A stretch of 48,252 bases of DNA from Nitrospirales bacterium (GCA_012270585.1 JAAXIB010000062.1:1-48252); one strand, 5' to 3'. Counted from the first letter of the stretch, positions 27,603 through 34,550 are shown. Numbers and translations: made by a program. The notes: generated by a model not told the origin, from the sequence alone.

Positions 27603-27932
27603 ATGAAGAAGAACTGTAAAATCGAATTAGAAGATAGTTCGGGGAATGTCTTTGCCGATCTGGATCTGGACCATCCCGAAGGACTGCTCACCCGAGTCCA
27701 GCTTGGGCATTCGATAGGGATGATCCTGAAAAAACGGAACCTGAAGCAACGGGAAATAGGACAACTTCTGAGGATCAAACAACCCAAAGTTTCTAACCTG
27801 ATAAATGGACGCTACACCCTCTTTTCCCAAAAACGGTTGCTTGGCTTTCTCAATAAGTTGAACCACAAAGTCGTGGTCAAAAGCCCTTCTCGCCGCAGAG
27901 GAGAAAAACCTCAAGAGGTCGTTCTTGCCTGA
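27603..27932 (+). CDS. COG5606-type XRE/HTH protein (HigA-like), copy 1
   Basis: A 109-residue protein (MKKNCKIELEDSSGNVFADL). The HTH spans residues ~38-75 (GMILKKRNLKQREIGQLLRI ... VSNLINGRYTLFSQ) and the C-terminus is basic (SPSRRRGEKPQEVV). This is the family of antitoxins that usually follow a small RelE-like toxin gene, but no toxin is upstream. A close paralogue lies at 33353. The last bases overlap the TTG start of the TIR-APAZ gene by 8 nt (TTGCCTGA), so the two are likely translated in a coupled way and this protein may regulate the SPARTA operon. It could also simply be an orphan antitoxin whose 3' end supplies a start for the next gene. Confidence 0.75.
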   Translation: MKKNCKIELEDSSGNVFADLDLDHPEGLLTRVQLGHSIGMILKKRNLKQREIGQLLRIKQPKVSNLINGRYTLFSQKRLLGFLNKLNHKVVVKSPSRRRGEKPQEVVLA

Positions 27933-29430
27933 AACCTGTCCGCCAATTGATGAAGACAAGGAAGATGCTTCCTGCGTGCCAGCACCTGCGCAAAGGCAGG
28001 CCTTATTCATCAGTCACGCAAATCCGGAAGATAACGAATTTACCATTTGGCTCGGATCCCATCTCAGTGGAGCGGGATATGAAGTATGGGCAGATGTTTT
28101 GAAGGTGCGTGGGGGTGAAGATTGGGCAAGAAAGCTGGAGCACACACTTCGCGAACGAGCTTGTAAAGTTTTGTTGGTCGGAACGCCACGGGGGGTCGAG
28201 AAACAAGGAGTTCGAAATGAAATTCAAATTGCATCCGAAGTAGCCCAAAAGATCAACGACAAGGAATTTATTATTCCACTTCGACTACAGCATTATGACT
28301 CGCCTTTCCAAATTGTTCAGGCGCAGTATATCGATTTTCTGAATGGATGGAGCCAAGGTCTTGCCGAATTGCTAGAGACCTTAGCGGAATATGAACTTCC
28401 CCGACTCCAACTATTTCATGACGAAAGCATTCAAAATTGGCGGGCTGCCCAGTTGGTTAAAGCCCACGTGGTCCAACCGAAACCCGAGAAACTGGTTTCC
28501 AACTGGCTTCGGATTATTGAGTGGCCAAATTCCATAAAATATTTTGAGTTTAGAGTTGGAGTTTCGGAGGACCGAGTCAAGGCGATAGTGAATAGTTGTA
28601 AGTGGCCAGTCTACCCTATTGCTCGTGGATTTTGGACATGCGCAGAGAAAAGTGATTTCCATACGGACCAAGGTGAATCTTTTCCGATTCTACCTCAGAC
28701 TGAATTAGATTTTTCGCACTTTCTTGAGAATGGAAGGCGTGATTGCTCAATTAATCCCCAGGAGGCTAGAAACATCATTAGTCATTTAACAAAGTGCGCC
28801 TTAGAGAACAAGTTTCGCGATTGTAATTTATCTCCCTATGATTACGCCAATGGGGTCTTGGGGTGGTGGATCCAATCAAAGTTAATCCCAGGTGATAAAG
28901 TAACCTTCAAATGGAAAGAACGGGCATCTGGAAGGAGGCAGTTAGTTGGAGAAACGACTTCTGGACAAACAAGCATTAAATGGCATTTTGGAGTATCCTG
29001 CAAACCTTGGATTTCACCCGAATCTCATATTCGAATTCTGCCACGCATTCTTTTCACAAAAGATGGCTTGCATGCTATCGAAGATGCCAAACGCATGCAT
29101 CGTTTGCGACGATCTGTGCCCAAGTCATGGAGAAATGAACGTTGGAGAGACATGTTGCTCGCGTTTTTATTCTGGCTTTCGAAGGGAGAAGACCATGTTT
29201 TCCTCAAAACAGGATCATCTTCAGGAATAAAGATCGAAGTACCCCCTATCACGATGATTTCACCGGTCTCGGTCATTCATGACAAAAGCGAAGAGCCAGA
29301 AAAGATTGAGATTGATGATCCTGTTTTTGAAGGAAACTTTGACGAGTTTGCCGAAGAAGATTATGAAGAGGGCAACGAATCCCAACCTGACGAAGAAGAA
29401 CCATCTATACAAAGGCAAAAGAAAGATTAA
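27925..29430 (+). CDS. SPARTA TIR-APAZ protein
   Basis: A 501-residue effector. Residues ~25-165 form a TIR domain: ALFISHANPEDNEFTIWLGS, GYEVWADVLKVRGGEDWARK, VLLVGTPRG and VRNEIQIASE, with E99 as the probable NADase catalytic glutamate, then FIIPLRL. The rest (from ~185, WLRIIEWPNSIKYFEFRV to ~455) is consistent with the APAZ domain that binds short Argonaute. The final ~45 residues are strongly acidic (DEFAEEDYEEGNESQPDEEE), like the tail known to occupy the Argonaute channel in studied SPARTA complexes. SPARTA complexes hydrolyse NAD(P)+ after guide-directed detection of invading DNA. Start is TTG 27925, with AGAGGT five bases upstream; GTG 27976 is an alternative. The pAgo gene follows after 5 bases. 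Confidence 0.88.
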   Translation: MPETCPPIDEDKEDASCVPAPAQRQALFISHANPEDNEFTIWLGSHLSGAGYEVWADVLKVRGGEDWARKLEHTLRERACKVLLVGTPRGVEKQGVRNEIQIASEVAQKINDKEFIIPLRLQHYDSPFQIVQAQYIDFLNGWSQGLAELLETLAEYELPRLQLFHDESIQNWRAAQLVKAHVVQPKPEKLVSNWLRIIEWPNSIKYFEFRVGVSEDRVKAIVNSCKWPVYPIARGFWTCAEKSDFHTDQGESFPILPQTELDFSHFLENGRRDCSINPQEARNIISHLTKCALENKFRDCNLSPYDYANGVLGWWIQSKLIPGDKVTFKWKERASGRRQLVGETTSGQTSIKWHFGVSCKPWISPESHIRILPRILFTKDGLHAIEDAKRMHRLRRSVPKSWRNERWRDMLLAFLFWLSKGEDHVFLKTGSSSGIKIEVPPITMISPVSVIHDKSEEPEKIEIDDPVFEGNFDEFAEEDYEEGNESQPDEEEPSIQRQKKD

Positions 29431-29435
29431 ACATC

Positions 29436-30749
29436 GTGGAATTGGATTTTGTTGAAGAACCCAAGCTGGAATTTGCATTCGAGCAAAACGAAGAATATCC
29501 CCGTGACGGGCTTTTTCTTTTTGGCCCTATAAAAGATGAGACAGCACCAGGAGCCCTACGGTATGGGATTATTGGAACATCCGATGGGATTAACCGCTTT
29601 AAGCGGTGGGCTCAAACAATTGGAGGTTATATCAAACGATTCGAACCTCGTTTAAACCCAGAAGCCCAACACCATACTTCGTTTCCAGGATTTGAGAGCG
29701 TGTTTCGGTCCAAATGGCCCGCAGAACCCCTGACCACGATAAAAGTTTCCGAAACGGACTTGAAGAAAGCCCTTAGAATAGATAATCGTTTTGAGGCAAT
29801 CAAAAGTGCTGTTGACCTATACGTTGATCCTCTTATTAATTTTTCAAAGAGGGAAGAAGCAGAACCTGCCTTTTGGTTTGTGGTGATTCCCGAGTTTGTG
29901 TATCTACTTGGTAGACCGACCTCCAAGGTCCCCAAGAATGAAAGAACGCCAGGCAAAGTCAGCATATCACGAGCCAGAGCTCGACATATAAAAACGTCAC
30001 CCACCTTATTCGGGTATGAGGAAGAAGAAGCTGAAGTTTATAGATACTCAAAGCATTTTCGCAGGCAACTTAAAGCACGACTACTTAAAGATAAAATTGT
30101 GACACAGATTGTTCGGGAAACAACATTAACTCCTGATGACTTCAAAACAAGTTTTAGAAGTCCTATTCGTAAGATAGAAGACCCGGCCACAATTGCATGG
30201 AAACTTTGTACAACCGCTTATTATAAAGCAGGGGGCAAACCCTGGAGACTGTCTGGAGTACGACCTGGTGTGTGTTATGTGGGATTGGTCTATAAACAGA
30301 CTGAGCCCAATTCAGATGACCCCAATGCCTGCTGTGCCGCACAGATGTTTCTATCCTCTGGTGATGGCCTCGTATTCAGAGGGGCAGCCGGTCCTTGGTA
30401 TACCCCATCAAACAAAGAATATCATCTTGAAAAGAAACCTGCCGCAGAACTGATGTCATTGGTAGTATCGGAATATAAGATACTGCATGATAACCAAGAC
30501 CCGGCCGAGCTTTTTATTCATGGCCGCGCGAAATTCGATGACCAAGAGTGGGAGGGGTTTCAGTCCGCTGTCCCATCTTCAACAAATTTGGTTGGTGTTC
30601 AAATTCGGGATGCCAAATCAGAACTAAAGCTTTTTAGTCCTGGGAAATACCCAGTCATAAGAAGGAACTACACTAAAATTATCAGAACGGACCGCTTATT
30701 TATGGACAAGTGGTTATATACCCAGATTAAACACCTACCTAGGTCCTGA
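29436..30749 (+). CDS. Short prokaryotic Argonaute (SPARTA pAgo), truncated by frameshift
   Basis: Guide-binding partner of the TIR-APAZ protein, starting at GTG 29436. The MID region is present (ALRYGIIGTSDGINRFKRWA, FWFVVIPEFVYLLGR, HFRRQLKARLLKDKIVTQIV for the 5'-phosphate pocket), and the PIWI domain begins near residue 250 (CYVGLVYKQTEPNSDDPN). As in other short pAgos, the slicing tetrad is absent. This frame ends at 30749 after FMDKWLYTQIKHLPRS, 437 residues, while the proper PIWI end (LWTSGYIPRLNTYLGPETPN) continues in another frame. The shift lies at about 30687-30691, where one missing base in ACGG would restore RTGTAYLWTSGY. As it stands the protein lacks about 90 C-terminal residues that help hold the guide 5' end, so the system is probably inactive unless the shift is an assembly error or is bypassed. 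Confidence 0.85.
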   Translation: MELDFVEEPKLEFAFEQNEEYPRDGLFLFGPIKDETAPGALRYGIIGTSDGINRFKRWAQTIGGYIKRFEPRLNPEAQHHTSFPGFESVFRSKWPAEPLTTIKVSETDLKKALRIDNRFEAIKSAVDLYVDPLINFSKREEAEPAFWFVVIPEFVYLLGRPTSKVPKNERTPGKVSISRARARHIKTSPTLFGYEEEEAEVYRYSKHFRRQLKARLLKDKIVTQIVRETTLTPDDFKTSFRSPIRKIEDPATIAWKLCTTAYYKAGGKPWRLSGVRPGVCYVGLVYKQTEPNSDDPNACCAAQMFLSSGDGLVFRGAAGPWYTPSNKEYHLEKKPAAELMSLVVSEYKILHDNQDPAELFIHGRAKFDDQEWEGFQSAVPSSTNLVGVQIRDAKSELKLFSPGKYPVIRRNYTKIIRTDRLFMDKWLYTQIKHLPRS

Positions 30750-30966
30750 AACACCAAATCCTATTTTCGTTCATGTCCAAAAAGGAGATTGTCCCCTGGA
30801 TACGGTCTTAGCGGATGTAATGCGCCTGACTAAACTTAATTACAATACATGCTTGTTTAATGACCGGCTCCCCGTAACTATCAAATTCGCCAATGCCGTG
30901 GGAGAAGTCCTTATATCTGCCCCCCAGACTGAGGAGCCGAAACTTCCTTTCAAATTTTACATTTAA
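30691..30966 (+). pseudogene. Out-of-frame C-terminal part of the short pAgo gene
   Basis: In the frame starting with ACC at 30691 the translation reads TAYLWTSGYIPRLNTYLGPE, then PNPIFVHVQ, MRLTKLNYNTCLFNDRLPVT and KFANAVGEVLISAP, ending with stop TAA at 30964-30966. This is a complete Argonaute PIWI C-terminus. Joined to the preceding frame, the pAgo would be about 510 residues, the usual length for SPARTA. Confidence 0.85.
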
Positions 30967-31075
30967 CTGAAGCAAAAGAAAGTATCGCTGAGAGGTAGCT
31001 TGAGAAATCTGAACAGGGGGGATAAGTAATATTTCTGCTCGCAATCGGCATTTTTGCCGTGAACGAGGAGGGATC

Positions 31076-31345
31076 ATGATGAGACGAACACGCCGGAACC
31101 ATAGTCCGACTTTTAAGGCTAAGGTGGCGCTGGCCACCATGCGTGGAGAAAAGACGTTGTCGGAACTCGCCCAACAGTCGACGTGCATCCGAACCAGAGC
31201 AAGCAGTGGAAAGAGCAACTGCTGGTAGGCGTACCTGAGATCTTCGACAGTGGGGTGAAGAAGGCGGCTGCAACGGAGAGCGACGTTGAGCTATGTGGAG
31301 CAGCGGTCGATAGGTCAACAGCGCCGTTCACTGGGCTGGAATAAT
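31076..31345 (+). mobile_element. Remnant of an IS3-family orfA
   Basis: From ATG 31076 the translation MMRRTRRNHSPTFKAKVALA, then RGEKTLSELAQQ, is the start of an IS3-family OrfA. After a 2-base deletion near 31178 the proper frame continues DVHPNQSKQWKEQLL and EIFDSGVKKAAATESDVE, then decays. Nothing of orfB remains; the 3' end of a DUF2971 gene on the other strand begins at 31328. A GAGGAGG ribosome-binding site precedes the ATG. The terminal inverted repeats cannot be recognised. Confidence 0.75.
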
Positions 31346-32116
31346 TTTGAGAGAATAGCTATCGTCGCTCAATTGTGCTTCATAATATTCCACGGTCGTC
31401 TCCCGATCCTTGCACCAATCGCGAATCATCTTCTTGTGATTTTCCGGCATCCTGCAGCCGAAGATGACTCCCGTTAAGAGTCTAGACGAAAACTGATGCG
31501 GCCCTGGGCCGTTTGGATCCACCATCCGCCATTCCTCCTCATATTTCCACTGATTCGCTTTTGTAAGAATCGTTTTTTCTGCCAATACTTTGTCCGTGTC
31601 GTGAAGCCGATTGACGACTGGATATTTGTCGGAGTACTTGACCCGATGTGGTTCGAGGATCTCGTACTCTCTGCGTGGCTTCGGTTCCACTAAAAACTCA
31701 AGACAAAACCCACGGTGTGCATTTGCATAGTGTGCCCACATGAGAATGTTATCTCGGACTTTGGAGAAACAGCATATTCCATACGTTCCGACTTCTTGTA
31801 TGGCGGCCTCTTGCACCATTTTTTTAGAATCGTGACTATTTAAATACGCGCTGAATTGAATAGCTTTCGCGCGAAGCTGTTGCCCGTTAAGAGATGAGTC
31901 TTGTCCTTTTAATAACTTCTCGCAGAATTTAAGTTTCTCATCGTCAGAACCGATAAGTTCGACTCTGAACCTGCAATCGAATGGATCGTTGAAATCATCG
32001 GCTGTACAAAAATGCAGCTCATTATGAGTGAATATACGGCTGGAATGTTCTGGAGCAGCTTGATCGATATATTTGTATTTGTAGAAATACACCGGACGAT
32101 CAGGTGATTGGATCAT
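31328..32116 (-). CDS. DUF2971 family protein
   Basis: A 262-residue protein with the DUF2971 signatures YKYIDQAAPEHSSRIFTHNE, LHFCTADDFNDPFDCRF, GICCFSKVRDNILMWAHYA, HRGFCLEF and KANQWKYEEEWRMV. This family is widespread in defence and mobile regions, but its function is unproven; it has been suggested to have abortive-infection roles only by context. It lies downstream of the DUF4258/MqsA-like pair on the same strand and could share its promoter. Its ATG overlaps the stop of a 10-codon reading frame that carries the ribosome-binding site. Confidence 0.8.
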   Translation of the reverse strand: MIQSPDRPVYFYKYKYIDQAAPEHSSRIFTHNELHFCTADDFNDPFDCRFRVELIGSDDEKLKFCEKLLKGQDSSLNGQQLRAKAIQFSAYLNSHDSKKMVQEAAIQEVGTYGICCFSKVRDNILMWAHYANAHRGFCLEFLVEPKPRREYEILEPHRVKYSDKYPVVNRLHDTDKVLAEKTILTKANQWKYEEEWRMVDPNGPGPHQFSSRLLTGVIFGCRMPENHKKMIRDWCKDRETTVEYYEAQLSDDSYSLKIIPAQ

Positions 32117-32145
32117 GGTCTGGACCGATCTTTAGCCTTTTTCAT
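32113..32145 (-). CDS. 10-codon leader reading frame upstream of DUF2971
   Basis: ATG 32145 reads MKKAKDRSRP then TGA. GGAGG lies 7 bases before it, and the stop overlaps the DUF2971 start (ATGA). DUF2971 has no ribosome-binding site of its own, so this frame may start its translation by coupling. It could also be a relic of a longer N-terminus. Confidence 0.35.
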   Translation of the reverse strand: MKKAKDRSRP

Positions 32146-32167
32146 AATGCTTCCTCCTTCTCTTCGT

Positions 32168-32680
32168 CTATGCCGCCACACGCCATTGATTTTTGATGAG
32201 TTGAAAGGTGGGCTTCCTCTTCCCTTTAGGCTGCTTCGCCATCATGAGTCGCTTCGCAAAGTCGAGCAGGGCTTCCTTGCCAGGCTCACCTGCACTTGCT
32301 TCTCGAATGAACACACGAGCTAAGGTATCGCCGGTTTCACCAAGATTTTTATATTTCCCATTTTCAACCCGCGAGAGATGAGCGGGGTTAATCCGCAAAA
32401 GTGCCGCTAACTCCTGCGCCCGGAAGCCGGCATGCTTGCGGAGATAGCGCAATTCTTGACCAGTTAAGAGCCCTGGTTTGCACAACAAGTTCCCGGCAAT
32501 GAGATCCATCAAAGGCCCAAGCATGGGAATCTCCACGTCATACTCACGGCAAGACGCACAATGATGTAACGTGACACCGGACAGGTAGATATTGCTCAAC
32601 CCACTTTCCACGAAGCGGTAAGGCTTCTCAATCGTTGTGCGTTCTGGCACCAAGGCGCCTCCGCATTTTAGACATTTCAT
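32168..32680 (-). CDS. MqsA-like antitoxin (Zn-finger + HTH)
   Basis: A 170-residue protein. The N-terminus has two CxxC pairs (MKCLKCGGALVPERTT, then HHCASCREYD), a zinc-binding fold as in MqsA and YgiT. Residues ~75-125 hold an XRE-type HTH: LTGQELRYLRKHAGFRAQEL, ALLRINPAHLSRVENGKYKN. The gene overlaps the DUF4258 gene by 4 nt, in the toxin-first order usual for this type. DNA binding and autoregulation of the pair are inferred from family. Confidence 0.82.
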   Translation of the reverse strand: MKCLKCGGALVPERTTIEKPYRFVESGLSNIYLSGVTLHHCASCREYDVEIPMLGPLMDLIAGNLLCKPGLLTGQELRYLRKHAGFRAQELAALLRINPAHLSRVENGKYKNLGETGDTLARVFIREASAGEPGKEALLDFAKRLMMAKQPKGKRKPTFQLIKNQWRVAA

Positions 32681-32985
32681 GAGATCCTCCTTTCACCAAT
32701 GACCGTAACGATGATGAGTGCGTCTTCGATTTCAACTACACAAGACCCTTGTTTATTATTCAGGGTGTGCCCCTCGATTTTATAACGCCAAGTCCCTTCT
32801 GGCATGGAGTGATCCATTAACTGGCCATACCATAAAATGTTTTTCACATCTTGGATTGTGATGTTCCGTTCGGCCATACGCTTGCGGGCATGGTGCCGAA
32901 TGATGACAGCGTTGTTATTCCAGCGTTCCTTGATCGCCGCCTTAAGTCGTCGTTCTCCCAGTGGCTTAGCATGATAAATCGTCAA
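32677..32985 (-). CDS. DUF4258 domain protein (candidate toxin)
   Basis: A 102-residue protein with the typical DUF4258 pattern: IRHHARKRMAERNITIQDVK, NILWYGQLMDHS, GTWRYKIEGHTLNNKQG and VVEIEDALIIVTVIGERR. DUF4258 is related in fold to RelE/ParE-like toxins and is paired here with an MqsA-like antitoxin, so a ribonuclease-like toxin role is likely but unproven. Its stop overlaps the antitoxin start. Confidence 0.75.
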   Translation of the reverse strand: MTIYHAKPLGERRLKAAIKERWNNNAVIIRHHARKRMAERNITIQDVKNILWYGQLMDHSMPEGTWRYKIEGHTLNNKQGSCVVEIEDALIIVTVIGERRIS

Positions 32986-33029
32986 TTTTAGAATTATAGA
33001 AAAAATATTGATAATTTATCAAGAAACGT

Positions 33030-33275
33030 CTACTCTTGGTAGTGTCTCAGTTTGAATTTCCCTTTCCGCAGCAATGTCCTTCTTTGTCATCCTCGACGCT
33101 TGTCCCCGACTTGATCGGGGATCCAGGCAATCTACAAGGATCCAGGGTCTTTGCTTTTTCCTTCGAGTGGAAAGACAAAAAACTCTGGATCCCCGATCGG
33201 GGTCGGGGATGACAGAAAGGAGCCCCCGGCCTCGGAGAGAGAGCGGAATTCAAACTGAGACACTACCCTACTCTT
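33030..33275. repeat. 8-bp target-site duplication flanking a MITE
   Basis: CTACTCTT occurs at 33030-33037 immediately before the left inverted repeat and again at 33268-33275 immediately after the right one. This is a direct duplication of the insertion target. Confidence 0.75.
33038..33267. mobile_element. MITE-like element, 230 bp
   Basis: The ends are 21-bp perfect inverted repeats (GGTAGTGTCTCAGTTTGAATT at 33038-33058 and its complement at 33247-33267), flanked by an 8-bp direct duplication. The interior contains a second imperfect palindrome (GTCATCC-type arms around 33087-33127 and 33185-33213, each with GATCGGGGATCCAG-like parts). There is no coding capacity, so movement would need a transposase in trans. 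An 8-bp duplication is typical for families such as IS1595, but the source family is not identified. Confidence 0.75.
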
Positions 33276-33352
33276 TTCTTGACTATATAAGCATTTACTT
33301 ATAGCCTCGTAAGAGGCTATGAAATACAAAGAACGGAAGCCTGTTATTTGTC

Positions 33353-33682
33353 ATGAAGGAGAGCCCCCAAATCGAATTTGAAGAAAGTTCGGGCAATGTC
33401 TTTGCCGACCTGGGCCTGGACCATCCCGAAGAACTGCTCACCCGAGCGCAGCTAGGACATTCGGTGAGGATGATCCTTGAAAAACGAAACCTGAAACAAC
33501 GGGAAATAGGAAAACTTCTCGGGATCAAACAACCTGAAGTATCCAACCTGATGAATGGACGCTACACGCTCTTTTCCCAGGAACGGTTGTTTGGCTTTCT
33601 CAACCAGTTGGACCACAAAGTCACGGTCAAAGTCACACCCCGCCGCAGGGGAGAAAAACCACAAGAGGTCGTTTTTGCCTGA
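33353..33682 (+). CDS. COG5606-type XRE/HTH protein, copy 2
   Basis: A 109-residue paralogue of the protein at 27603 (MKESPQIEFEESSGNVFADL; HTH RMILEKRNLKQREIGKLLGI ... VSNLMNGRYTLFSQ; C-terminus TPRRRGEKPQEVVFA). At DNA level the two genes look roughly 85% alike by eye, including the last bases and stop. No toxin gene is upstream; the preceding element is the MITE. Its function would be autoregulation or antitoxin action, but it is orphaned. The two copies form direct repeats around ~5.4 kb of SPARTA and other defence genes. Confidence 0.75.
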   Translation: MKESPQIEFEESSGNVFADLGLDHPEELLTRAQLGHSVRMILEKRNLKQREIGKLLGIKQPEVSNLMNGRYTLFSQERLFGFLNQLDHKVTVKVTPRRRGEKPQEVVFA

Positions 33683-33692
33683 AACACGAATG

Positions 33693-33711
33693 AAATGGCG
33701 CGCCCGAGAGG
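33693..33711. repeat. attachment-like direct repeat, distal copy
   Basis: AAATGGCGCGCCCGAGAGG is a 19-bp perfect copy of bases 34472-34490, which are the 3' end of tRNA-Arg plus three bases. It lies 779 bp away and brackets the higBA module. This is the form left by site-specific integration at a tRNA 3' end. Confidence 0.6.
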
Positions 33712-33751
33712 GAAAAAGTTCAAATCAATTCATCTCTTAAAAGAAAAAAAC

Positions 33752-33780
33752 TTGTTATCCGTACGGCTTGACCGTATAAT
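33752..33780 (+). promoter_or_regulatory. higBA promoter: Promoter of higBA
   Basis: TTGTTA at 33752-33757 and TATAAT at 33775-33780 are separated by 17 bp, and the toxin gene starts 9 bases later. The region between includes a CGTACG dyad (about 33760-33765) that could be part of a HigA operator. Confidence 0.65.
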
Positions 33781-33788
33781 CAGGGCAG

Positions 33789-34079
33789 ATGTTTATTCGT
33801 TCCGTGCGTCATCGAGGGTTGAGACGCCTTATTGAAGACAATCAAACCAGAGGCCTCCGGCCCGATCTGGTGAGCCGGATACGCAACATTTTCACGACAC
33901 TTATTTTGGCCGACAATATGGGGATGTTTCTAGAGTCAGCCCCTCCAGGATGGCGCGTGCATCGGCTTTCGGGGGAACGGAAAGACACTTGGAGCGTGTC
34001 CACTTCGGGAAACTGGCGGATCACTTTTGAGGAAGATGACGGATATTTGGATGTGTTAGATTTGGAGGATTACCACTGA
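33789..34079 (+). CDS. higB: HigB-type toxin (RelE/ParE superfamily)
   Basis: A 96-residue protein. GLRRLIEDNQTRGLRPDLVS, then PPGWRVHRLSGERKDTWSVS and GNWRITFEEDDGYLDVLDLE match the HigB/YoeB-like ribonuclease fold that cleaves mRNA at the ribosome. The toxin-first order and its 1-nt overlap with higA (TGATG) fit the type II HigBA arrangement. It sits in a 779-bp interval between two tRNA-Arg-derived direct repeats. Confidence 0.88.
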   Translation: MFIRSVRHRGLRRLIEDNQTRGLRPDLVSRIRNIFTTLILADNMGMFLESAPPGWRVHRLSGERKDTWSVSTSGNWRITFEEDDGYLDVLDLEDYH

Positions 34080-34384
34080 TGAAAGAGAAAGGGATGAAAA
34101 TAGGGATGAAGCCGTCCCATCCCGGGGCCTTCATCAAGACCGAAGTGCTCGACAAACTTGGTCTAAGTGTCACGAGAGCAGCAGAGGTTTTAGGGGTGCG
34201 CCGCGCCACCCTGTCAGATTTGCTGAACGAAAAGGCGGCATTGTCGCCGGAGATGGCCTTACGACTGGAAAAAGCTTTTCAGCTCAACATGGATATGCTG
34301 TTAAGAATGCAAGCATGGTATGACGCAACGGAGATGCGAAAGCAGGCAGGAACAATCAAGATTGCGCCCTATGTACCTGCATAG
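34079..34384 (+). CDS. higA: HigA-type antitoxin
   Basis: A 101-residue protein with an XRE HTH: HPGAFIKTEVLDKLGLSVTR, AAEVLGVRRATLSDLLNEKA, LSPEMALRLEKAFQLNMDML, the classical HigA motif. It neutralises HigB and represses its own promoter. GGAGGA at 34064-34069 within the higB 3' end supplies its ribosome-binding site, 9 bases before ATG. Confidence 0.9.
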   Translation: MKEKGMKIGMKPSHPGAFIKTEVLDKLGLSVTRAAEVLGVRRATLSDLLNEKAALSPEMALRLEKAFQLNMDMLLRMQAWYDATEMRKQAGTIKIAPYVPA

Positions 34385-34471
34385 CCGACCAGAACATTAC
34401 GGATGATAAGACTAATGTAATGAGGTTTACTCTTGAGACTGCGGTGACAGCCTGTGAGGAAACAAGCAGAA

Positions 34472-34490
34472 AAATGGCGCGCCCGAGAGG
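34472..34490. repeat. attachment-like direct repeat, tRNA-Arg proximal copy
   Basis: AAATGGCGCGCCCGAGAGG covers the CCA end and acceptor/T-arm part of tRNA-Arg(ACG), and matches 33693-33711 exactly. Outside the 19 bases the flanks differ. Confidence 0.6.
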
Positions 34491-34550
34491 AGTCGAACCT
34501 CTAACCTTTTGATCCGTAGTCAAATGCTCTATCCATTGAGCTACGGGCGC
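34475..34550 (-). tRNA. tRNA-Arg (ACG)
   Basis: A 76-nt cloverleaf on the minus strand with encoded CCA. Acceptor GCGCCCG/CGGGCGC, D-arm AGCTCAATGGATAGAGC, anticodon loop CTACGGA (anticodon ACG, bases 34515-34517), T-loop GGTTCGACTCC. Arg-ACG reads CGN codons after conversion of A34 to inosine. The 3' 16 nt lie within a direct repeat. Confidence 0.95.
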
